Of a stretch of DNA of 42,524 nt, positions 1 to 6,568 are shown one piece after another. How positions within the stretch are numbered: position 1 is the stretch's first letter; every line of letters starts with the position of its first letter. The position numbers were made by a program, and so were the translations under genes. Below the pieces are notes generated by a model. It was not told the origin of the DNA. It made no database searches and worked only from the letters and a program-made list of their open reading frames with translations. Source of the DNA: Muribaculaceae bacterium (lineage in GTDB: Bacteria; Bacteroidota; Bacteroidia; Bacteroidales; Muribaculaceae). The stretch lies in assembly GCA_022509125.1 (NCBI GenBank), contig JAFLTU010000018.1, positions 1 to 42,524 of the forward strand. Reading direction: 5' to 3'.

Positions 1-53
1 TGGCGCACACACGCTTTCCAGGCGTGCCTCTTCAGCCACTCGAGCATCACTCC
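1..53 (-). tRNA. tRNA-Ser (anticodon GGA), 3' part cut by the window edge
   Basis: Read on the minus strand, the sequence starts GGAGTGATGCTCGAGTGGC and continues into an anticodon arm whose loop is CTGGAAA, giving anticodon GGA (Ser). The acceptor 5' strand, D arm and anticodon arm are visible. The variable arm, T arm and 3' end lie beyond base 1. A TTTG-N19-TAAATTCG promoter sits just upstream. Confidence 0.9.
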
Positions 54-66
54 TTGATTCCGTTTG

Positions 67-97
67 CGAATTTAATGCTTTTAATTGGCTTTACAAA
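67..97 (-). promoter_or_regulatory. Bacteroidetes-type promoter for tRNA-Ser
   Basis: On the minus strand TTTG (94-97) is followed after 19 bases by TAAATTCG (67-74), one mismatch from the TAnnTTTG -7 consensus known for Bacteroidetes. The predicted start near base 60 is about 7 bases before the tRNA 5' end. Confidence 0.65.
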
Positions 98-188
98 GTT
101 TTTGTTTGTTTTTCTGTATTATTTAGTAAAACGAGGGATTTCAGAACTTCCATTACCTTTAGTTGGCCTATTAAACTGAGTGGCTTAT

Positions 189-677
189 CTAGTTTGATTC
201 AGTCTGTTGACTAATGAGGCTATCTAATAAGTTTCTGCACCCATCTTCCAAGAGGTCGAGAACAATTTCAAAACCTTCAGCCCCTTCATAATAGGGATCG
301 GGCACAGAGTGATATTGCGGATAGCCTTTGACGTAATCGATCATTCTAATAATTTTATTCTGATCTTCTATTGTGGGTGCCAATCGTCTTAGACCATGAA
401 AATTCGAGTCATCCATAGCCACTATCAGATCAAATTCATTGAAGTCAGAGGTGTTTACCGGTCGACTGTGGTGCAACAACTGATAACCACGTCTTCTTGC
501 ATGTTGCCTCATTCGAGGGTCTGGTAGTTCACCAGCATGTCCCGCATATAGTCCTGCCGAATCAATGTAGAAGTTGTTTTGAAGGCCTGCATCATCCACA
601 TATTTTTGCATTATGGCCTGAGCAGCCGGAGACCGACAGATATTTCCCAGACAGACAAACAATATCTTTTTTTTCAT
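189..677 (-). CDS. Low-molecular-weight protein-tyrosine phosphatase
   Basis: This 162-residue protein has the full LMW-PTP signature at its N-terminus: the P-loop CLGNICRS, with nucleophile Cys9 and Arg15 of the CX5R motif. The general-acid motif DPYY (Asp127) is near the C-terminus, and the length is normal for the family. Such enzymes are cytoplasmic and dephosphorylate phosphotyrosine, often on bacterial tyrosine kinases of capsule systems. No kinase or capsule gene is seen here, so the substrate is unknown. The reading frame extends to a TTG at 683, but the ATG at 677 gives the standard MKKKILFV start and is preferred. The gene stands alone, separated from the DUF4301 gene by 248 bases that contain a hairpin. 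Confidence 0.93.
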   Translation of the reverse strand: MKKKILFVCLGNICRSPAAQAIMQKYVDDAGLQNNFYIDSAGLYAGHAGELPDPRMRQHARRRGYQLLHHSRPVNTSDFNEFDLIVAMDDSNFHGLRRLAPTIEDQNKIIRMIDYVKGYPQYHSVPDPYYEGAEGFEIVLDLLEDGCRNLLDSLISQQTESN

Positions 678-763
678 TGTCAAAAAGTTTATTGGTTAAT
701 TTCTTGTTTCTATAGAAGATTTATTGAAAGGTATTTGCAGAGGTGATGATAAACGTAAATAAA

Positions 764-794
764 CATAAACAGGAATTTTTTATTCCTGTTTATG
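764..794 (-). terminator. Perfect 13-bp hairpin, probable terminator of the relA unit
   Basis: Bases 764-776 (CATAAACAGGAAT) and 782-794 are perfect inverted repeats around a 5-base loop. It lies downstream of the DUF4301 gene and upstream of the phosphatase gene, both leftward. On the minus strand it is followed by TTTATTTACG, a poor but T-rich tract. The rest of the 678-925 gap is AT-rich with small weaker inverted repeats and no gene. Confidence 0.5.
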
Positions 795-925
795 CAAATT
801 AAGATTGTCTCCTAAGGAATTTAAAAGTGATTTATGATGCTTGATGTTTTGATTGAATATATTCTTTCTTCATTCAAAATTTATGACTAAAAGAAGCATT
901 TTAAAACATCGAGTAATCCTTATAA

Positions 926-2446
926 TTACTGATGCGCATCGCGCAGGAGATCATTTACAGTTTTTACCGGATTGAAAGTAGAAAGGGGCACTTCCACAAG
1001 AATAGTGTTCCAATCGCTCATAGCTCCATTCCAGAGACCTGGGAGTTCCAGGGCTTTAATTTCCACTCCTTCACGACTCTTGATAGAAATGAAACCTGTG
1101 GCTTTATCTACATATTCCGGGAGATTGAATTTCTTTCCATCCCAGGATTTTGTAGAAACGACGAGGTCGACAGGGTTGAAATGAGTGGCCTCTTTCATCA
1201 TTTTCTGCGCTTCCTTATTTTCAGGGTCAATCTGAGTTGACTCAAGAATTTGGGGAGAGACTGTTCCATCCGTATTATAAGCCAGGAAGGGACCGCCGCC
1301 CGGTTCTCCCTCATTTCTCACCATTCCGCAAACCCTGAAAGGCCGGTTGAGTTTCTTATAAATGAAGTCCGCCTTTTGAGCCGGATTCATAGAGTCGGTT
1401 GAATCATGAGAGATGCAAAGATTTTTATGTAAAAAATCTATCATCTCGTTGAGTTTAGCCTCATCGGGAGTTCCTTTAGAGAGCTGCTTGCAATATTCAT
1501 CAGCTTTTTGTTTGATTCCAACAAGGACACCACCGATAATTTTTTTGTATCTGATAGTGTCTTCACGTTTTGAGTCGGGCACTACATTGTCGATATTCTT
1601 AATGAAAATCACATCGGCATCTATGTCGTTGAGGTTCTCAATAAGAGCTCCATGACCCCCCGGGCGGAAAAATAGCGAATCATTCTCTCTATAGGGAGTG
1701 CCATCCAGGTTGGCTGCGACGGTGTCGGTCGATGGTTTCTGAATGCTAGTGGAAAGGGCATATTCCACTCCGAATTCATGTTGGAGTTTCCCTTTGGCTT
1801 CTTCAAACTTAAGATTCACCAAAGGAATATGGTCTTCGCTGACTGTGAAATGGACATTGACTTTCCCATCTTTACCTCCGGCATATTGGGCTCCTTCAGC
1901 CAGATGCTCTTCGATTGAAGTGCGGACTCCTCCGAGATATTTGTGGAAACTGAGAAGGGCCTTGGGAAGCTGGCCATAGTTGAGACCCTCTTTCTCAATC
2001 AAAGCCTTGACAACATCCTTGTATCTTTTCTCCTTGACAAGAGAATCAATGCTTCTACCATAGAGTTTGATGCAGGTCTCGTTCAATTGATGGAAAAAAG
2101 CAAATTTTTCAATTTCATTGAAAAATTTTTTCATGAAATCATTTGAAGGTTTATCGTCTTTGCCATTTATAAAAGCAAAAAGATCTTTAAACATCCGTGA
2201 CGCAGCGCCACTTGCAGGCACCATCTTGGTGACTTTTGCCCCTGAGGCTAGAAATTGGTCCCAGATATCCATGGCTTGATTCTCCATTTTTTCGTCAAGC
2301 ACAAAAATACCATGACCCGGAGTAGCTGCCCCCTCAATTTTAAGATAGGGGAAACCTTCTTGCAGCATTATCAGCTCTTCATTAAGTTGAGCCTCTGTCT
2401 TACCCTTTTTCTTTAGGGTTTCAAGATCTTTGATTGTGAGTTCCAT
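926..2446 (-). CDS. DUF4301 family protein with nucleotidyltransferase-like motifs
   Basis: I recognise this 506-residue protein as DUF4301, a Bacteroidetes family without established function. Two stretches resemble UDP-sugar pyrophosphorylases of the GT-A nucleotidyltransferase fold. One is MVPASGAASRM (residues 75-85), like the glycine-rich nucleotide loop. The other is RPGGHGALIEN (261-271) followed by VIFIKNIDNVVPD (279-291), like the GHG and N-x-DN motifs. An FTVSEDH segment near residue 200 also fits that fold. A sugar-nucleotide or related transferase role is my inference. There is no signal peptide, so it is probably cytoplasmic. The gene starts 8 bases after the lipoprotein-like gene and is the last gene of the relA unit. 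Confidence 0.85.
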   Translation of the reverse strand: MELTIKDLETLKKKGKTEAQLNEELIMLQEGFPYLKIEGAATPGHGIFVLDEKMENQAMDIWDQFLASGAKVTKMVPASGAASRMFKDLFAFINGKDDKPSNDFMKKFFNEIEKFAFFHQLNETCIKLYGRSIDSLVKEKRYKDVVKALIEKEGLNYGQLPKALLSFHKYLGGVRTSIEEHLAEGAQYAGGKDGKVNVHFTVSEDHIPLVNLKFEEAKGKLQHEFGVEYALSTSIQKPSTDTVAANLDGTPYRENDSLFFRPGGHGALIENLNDIDADVIFIKNIDNVVPDSKREDTIRYKKIIGGVLVGIKQKADEYCKQLSKGTPDEAKLNEMIDFLHKNLCISHDSTDSMNPAQKADFIYKKLNRPFRVCGMVRNEGEPGGGPFLAYNTDGTVSPQILESTQIDPENKEAQKMMKEATHFNPVDLVVSTKSWDGKKFNLPEYVDKATGFISIKSREGVEIKALELPGLWNGAMSDWNTILVEVPLSTFNPVKTVNDLLRDAHQ

Positions 2447-2454
2447 AGTTTATA

Positions 2455-3186
2455 TCAATTTTCGGGTTTTTCGTTTTGCATTTCCATTATTCGGCGAAAA
2501 GTTTCGATTTTTTTCGATGCGATCCACAGCTCTTTTTCAAGTTTTTTTGCCTCAGTTTGATTTGAATAGAGCAGCCAAGTCTGTCGGATCATATTTTTTT
2601 CATTTTCCGGAATATTGAAATTCCTCTTTTTCTCGCCTTCAATAAATTTAAGATTTATTTTTTCACGATAGTTATCGGCTATGAATGCAGCAACAGAGTC
2701 GGCTTTTTCTCCTGAAAAGCAGACCGTGTTGTATCGTTCATGTCTATAATTAAAAGCCTGGTCATGTCTGACAACATCTGAAAGGATTTCTTCGGATCCT
2801 TCCCCAACTCCGATTTGGTTAAATGTAGCGCCTCCAAGAGTGGCGATAATTTCCAGCCCCTCCCTCTCATTAATGCGGGCATAGATGCCTGAGGAAAGCA
2901 TGGGCAATTTTTCTTTCCAACCCTTCATGATATAAACTCCCGCAACCTCTCGGGGATTTTCAGTTTTTTCAAATTCAGGGAGGATTGCTTCTATCCTCCC
3001 ATGGAGTTCATCTAAGGAGGTTTCTAAGGCCTTGGCTTGATTTTGATAGTAGGAAATAGAATCTGAAAAACTTTCAATCCATTCTTCCCGTTGCTTTTCA
3101 GCTTCAGTCTTTCTAATTTTAGAACAGTCTGACAGACCAATCCCAATCAATACCAAAAAGAATAATATTAAGGAGAAATTTCTCAT
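2455..3186 (-). CDS. Putative small lipoprotein or exported protein, co-transcribed with relA
   Basis: The 243-residue product starts with a basic residue and a hydrophobic stretch (MRNFSLILFFLVLIGIGLSDC). Cys21 could be a lipobox cysteine, although Asp at -1 is unusual, so cleavage by signal peptidase II is uncertain. After the signal comes a charged region with a predicted coiled coil (about residues 25-80), a glycine-rich centre containing GGATFNQIGVGEGSEE, and a second charged helical part (about 180-240). I recognise no named family. Its ATG overlaps the relA stop codon in ATGA, which implies translational coupling. The DUF4301 gene follows after 8 bases. Confidence 0.75.
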   Translation of the reverse strand: MRNFSLILFFLVLIGIGLSDCSKIRKTEAEKQREEWIESFSDSISYYQNQAKALETSLDELHGRIEAILPEFEKTENPREVAGVYIMKGWKEKLPMLSSGIYARINEREGLEIIATLGGATFNQIGVGEGSEEILSDVVRHDQAFNYRHERYNTVCFSGEKADSVAAFIADNYREKINLKFIEGEKKRNFNIPENEKNMIRQTWLLYSNQTEAKKLEKELWIASKKIETFRRIMEMQNEKPEN

Positions 3187-5408
3187 ACTCTTTGGATATC
3201 TTTGACACCTTTGACAGTGGAAAGTTTCTTTATTAAGTTACTAAGTTTTTTGTTATCGGATACTGCCACGACAAGAAGTCCTTGAAACATTCCATCGTTG
3301 CTGTCTACTGAAATATTTCTTAGATTGACCCCTGATTCCTTTGAAATCACAGAAGTAATATTAGCAACTATGCCTATATCATCTTTACCGGTGATTTTTA
3401 GAGTTGCAGGAAGCATATCTCCCGATCCACCGCTCCAGGCAGCATTGATTATTCTATAAGGATATCGTTGACGAATATGTCCTGCATTGGGACAATCAGT
3501 GCGATGGATTTTGACTGTTCCATCCGACGAGACAAATCCAAAGACCTCGTCGCCATAAATCGGATTGCAACATTTAGCGAACTTGAAATTAAGGCCCGAG
3601 ATATTCTTTTCACCGATTTTAATTATTTCAGTATCATCCTCCTGATCTGATGGTTTTTCCTGATATTGAAAGCCTTCAGCCGAAACCCTTGTGGCCTCAG
3701 TCTTTGGTTTGGTTTCCTCCGAATAATTTGCCAAAAATTTATTGGGGTCAATTTTGCCATCGGCTATTTCTGCATAAAAATCATTGGCATGTTTATATCC
3801 CGATTTGGATATAAACTTCATCAAGGAGGCTTCGTCAATTTCAATTTTGCGATTTTTTGCCCTTCGGATTAAAAGTTCCTTGCCCAGATTGGCTTTCCTA
3901 ATCAATTCTTCATTGAGCGACTGCTTGATTTTATTGCGGGCTTTTGAAGAAACCACAATATTCAACCAATCCTTTTTGGGAGATTGAGATGAGGAAGTCA
4001 GAATTTCGACGGTGTCGCCGTTTTCAATTCTATGGGTGATCTTGCGATGCTGGCCGTTAATGATAGCTCCGGTGCAATGAGCTCCTACGTTTGAATGAAT
4101 AAGAAAGGCGAAATCGAGCACTGTCGCCTCAGCCGGCAGACGGAAAAGATCACCTTTTGGAGTGAAAGCGAATACTTCCTTTCCATAACCCTCCTGCCTC
4201 ATGTCTTTCATTAGCTGCATAGGTCCTGATTCTGCCGATTCAAGGATGTCGCGGATATTGTTCATCCATTGATCGGTGGAATCGCTTCTCACACCCTTAT
4301 ATCTCCAATGGGCGGCAAGACCTTTTTCGGCTACAAGATCCATTCTCTTTGTGCGGAACTGCACTTCCACCCATTTGGCTTCCGGGCCCAATACAGTGGC
4401 ATGAAGACTCTCATACCCATTGCTTTTGGGGATAGTAATCCAGTCGCGCATTCGTGCCGGATTTGCAGTATACATATCAGCAAGGATGGAATAAGCTAGC
4501 CAGCAGTCGCTCTTTTCTTTTTCCACCGGGGTGTCGATGATGACGCGGATTGCAAAAAGATCATAGATGCCGGGAAGGTCCACCTTTTGTTTTTTCATCT
4601 TAGCCCATATGGAAGAAATAGATTTCGTGCGCCCTTTGATATCGAATTTTAGGCCGGCGCCCTCCAATTTTTCCTTTACTGGATCGATAAATGATTTGAT
4701 ATAAGAATCCCGTTCCCGTTTTGTGGCGTTGAGTTTTTTTGCTATCTGGTTATAAATTTCCCGATTGGTGTATTTAAGAGAAAGATCCTCCAGTTCGCTT
4801 TTGATTTTGTAAAGTCCAAGTCTATGGGCAAGCTGTGCATACAGGAAATTCGCCTCGAAGGCCACGTCGCGCACCCAGTCTTCATCCGGATGAAGATTGA
4901 TCATGCGCATAAGAGCCAGATTTCTGACTATCATAATGATTATCACTCTGATGTCGTCGGCGAGAGAAAGCAGAAGGCCTCTGAAATTTTCCTGGTTTAC
5001 AAGATGATTCTTATTTGAAAATCTATCAACAGATTCGAGTCCTGTGAGAAGTCCGGCAATATCCTCCCCCCATTCTTTCCTAATGGCCATAATATCGGTG
5101 AGGCCTTCTTTAAGAAAAGGATAAAGTCCTATTGCCGTTAGGATATTTTTGTCGGGTTCTACGGCCTTGCCAAACAATAGGGCCGTGTTGAGTGTCAGAA
5201 GAGACTCAGGAATATTCTTTTCATTATGGGCACTCTGGGAGTGAAGTATGAGCTCACGAGCGAATCTTTTAAATTTTAAGGCTTCCTCCAAGGGGAATTT
5301 ACCTCTGATTTCTTCAGAAAGCTGAGCTGCGAGATCGAAATATTGCCTAATTTCTCCACTTGTTAGAGTGTCTTTGTTGTTGGCTTTCATTATGGCTGCA
5401 ATATCCAA
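3183..5408 (-). CDS. relA: RelA/SpoT-family (p)ppGpp synthetase with degenerate hydrolase domain
   Basis: The 741-residue protein has the long RSH layout. Residues about 45-215 are an HD-type domain, 255-372 the synthetase domain (GRTKSISSIW, YDLFAIRVI, NGYESLHATV, VEVQFRTKRMDLVAEKG), 411-472 a TGS domain, and about 590-640 a Cys/His region (KCCNPIYGDEVFGF, IHRTDCPNA). A C-terminal ACT domain starts near 670. The HD-domain metal and catalytic residues seem lost: the position of the usual LLHD reads AIGL, and the usual ADRLHNMR region reads VRNLALMR. It should therefore make but not hydrolyse (p)ppGpp. A TTG-N20-TACTTTTG promoter lies 11 bases before the ATG. An in-frame ATG at 5390 is an alternative start. 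Confidence 0.93.
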   Translation of the reverse strand: MDIAAIMKANNKDTLTSGEIRQYFDLAAQLSEEIRGKFPLEEALKFKRFARELILHSQSAHNEKNIPESLLTLNTALLFGKAVEPDKNILTAIGLYPFLKEGLTDIMAIRKEWGEDIAGLLTGLESVDRFSNKNHLVNQENFRGLLLSLADDIRVIIIMIVRNLALMRMINLHPDEDWVRDVAFEANFLYAQLAHRLGLYKIKSELEDLSLKYTNREIYNQIAKKLNATKRERDSYIKSFIDPVKEKLEGAGLKFDIKGRTKSISSIWAKMKKQKVDLPGIYDLFAIRVIIDTPVEKEKSDCWLAYSILADMYTANPARMRDWITIPKSNGYESLHATVLGPEAKWVEVQFRTKRMDLVAEKGLAAHWRYKGVRSDSTDQWMNNIRDILESAESGPMQLMKDMRQEGYGKEVFAFTPKGDLFRLPAEATVLDFAFLIHSNVGAHCTGAIINGQHRKITHRIENGDTVEILTSSSQSPKKDWLNIVVSSKARNKIKQSLNEELIRKANLGKELLIRRAKNRKIEIDEASLMKFISKSGYKHANDFYAEIADGKIDPNKFLANYSEETKPKTEATRVSAEGFQYQEKPSDQEDDTEIIKIGEKNISGLNFKFAKCCNPIYGDEVFGFVSSDGTVKIHRTDCPNAGHIRQRYPYRIINAAWSGGSGDMLPATLKITGKDDIGIVANITSVISKESGVNLRNISVDSNDGMFQGLLVVAVSDNKKLSNLIKKLSTVKGVKDIQRV

Positions 5409-5418
5409 AAAACTTATA

Positions 5419-5449
5419 CAAAAGTATTAAAAAACTTGGTTTTATCCAA
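5419..5449 (-). promoter_or_regulatory. Promoter of the relA unit
   Basis: On the minus strand TTG (5447-5449) is followed after 20 bases by TACTTTTG (5419-5426), an exact TAnnTTTG match. The start codon at 5408 lies 11 bases beyond the -7 element, so the 5' leader would be very short. It occupies the short gap after the hydrolase stop codon, so relA can be transcribed independently of the upstream genes. Confidence 0.7.
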
Positions 5450-5458
5450 CCCGAAGAC

Positions 5459-6505
5459 TCAGAATTGTCTGATAAAAGAGAAAATAGAGTCATAAGCCAC
5501 GTCTCTGACTTCTTTTCTACTGAGTATAAGATCATGGAGCCCGCTGTCTATGGCACACACGACTCTTTCTGAGCCAAGAAGAACACCGCGTTTTTGAAGC
5601 ATAAACGGATCGAGCACTGCGTCGCCCGTTTGGAATTCCGGGGTGTAGTTGCAACCATCTATTTTCCGGCTACTATGCATAACCAAAATGGGCACCATTA
5701 TATTTTGGCGTTGTTTCATAACTTTTTTCTGGGCCGACTGAATCGCATTTATCCAAGAGGTTGTGACAGGTGGAGAATAAATCATTTTCCAATCAGTATT
5801 GTATTCCCATTCTCCATAATATTCTTTGAGGAGAGAATAGGCGTAACCGTCACATTTAGCCTGTTTGATTTTATTGTTTTTTGATAATTTACCCCAGAAA
5901 CTGACTACAGGAATAGCGATATTTCTCATAAAGGAGTTAAAATTCCATGCCAGGAAAGGACTGTCGGTGACGATACGGTCCACAGGGGTGTCGAGGCCCT
6001 TTACAGCTCCATACAGTGCAACCGTGAGACCTCCTGTAGAGTGGCCGGAAAGAGTGATATCGATATTGCCATCTTTGACAATCTGGGAAAGAGCGGAATC
6101 TATATCGTTGAAGTATTCTTCCTGGTTTCTTACATTGAAAGGATATTGCCAGGGCTCATAGCTACGCCCATATCTTCTAAGGTCTACAGCATAGAAATTG
6201 AAGCCGGAGTCAACGAATCTTTGACCCATTTCGGATTGAAAAAAATAGTCGTTAAACCCATGGATATAAAGATAAGCTCTTCGGGATCCTTTTGGGCAAA
6301 GCTTTCTGACGATGGTGGAACGGCAGGGGCCGTCAAAAGCCTCTCCTTGATTCACATAACGAGCTTCGAAACCCTCGAGAATATCAGGATGCCAAGTAGT
6401 ATCGGTGGTTGGCGTCTTGGGACCCGTGTATTTTTCATTAACATTCCATGCGTTACAAAAAATACATGCGAGCAAAAGAAGAAAGAATATAGGGAGTTTT
6501 TTCAT
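5459..6505 (-). CDS. Exported alpha/beta hydrolase (serine aminopeptidase/lysophospholipase-like)
   Basis: The 348-residue product begins with a signal sequence (MKKLPIFFLLLLACIFCNA). LLAC at residues 11-14 might alternatively serve as a lipobox. The mature part has an alpha/beta-hydrolase pattern: IHGFNDYF (about 81-88, oxyanion region), the nucleophile elbow GHSTGG with Ser156, a likely acid in the MHSSRKIDG segment, and His324 in DSGLHDLI. The closest known family is Hydrolase_4 (serine aminopeptidase S33 / monoacylglycerol lipase type). The natural substrate cannot be told from sequence. Location is periplasm or outer membrane. It is followed by the relA promoter and preceded by the beta-barrel gene, with its own weak promoter. 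Confidence 0.88.
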   Translation of the reverse strand: MKKLPIFFLLLLACIFCNAWNVNEKYTGPKTPTTDTTWHPDILEGFEARYVNQGEAFDGPCRSTIVRKLCPKGSRRAYLYIHGFNDYFFQSEMGQRFVDSGFNFYAVDLRRYGRSYEPWQYPFNVRNQEEYFNDIDSALSQIVKDGNIDITLSGHSTGGLTVALYGAVKGLDTPVDRIVTDSPFLAWNFNSFMRNIAIPVVSFWGKLSKNNKIKQAKCDGYAYSLLKEYYGEWEYNTDWKMIYSPPVTTSWINAIQSAQKKVMKQRQNIMVPILVMHSSRKIDGCNYTPEFQTGDAVLDPFMLQKRGVLLGSERVVCAIDSGLHDLILSRKEVRDVAYDSIFSFIRQF

Positions 6506-6549
6506 AATGTAAAAACAAAAAAGGAGAGCCCAAAAGATAAACGATACTA

Positions 6550-6557
6550 CAAATATA
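6550..6557 (-). promoter_or_regulatory. Candidate -7 element for the alpha/beta hydrolase gene
   Basis: TATATTTG on the minus strand matches TAnnTTTG and lies 45 bases before the hydrolase ATG. A second match, TATTTTTG, is at 6558-6565. Neither has a clear TTTG at the right distance upstream, so the assignment is tentative. Confidence 0.35.
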
Positions 6558-6568
6558 CAAAAATATAA

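Noticed and set aside
6041-6568. 175-residue plus-strand frame opposite the alpha/beta hydrolase
   Set aside because: It is antisense to a clear hydrolase with signal peptide and catalytic motif, and contains no known domain.
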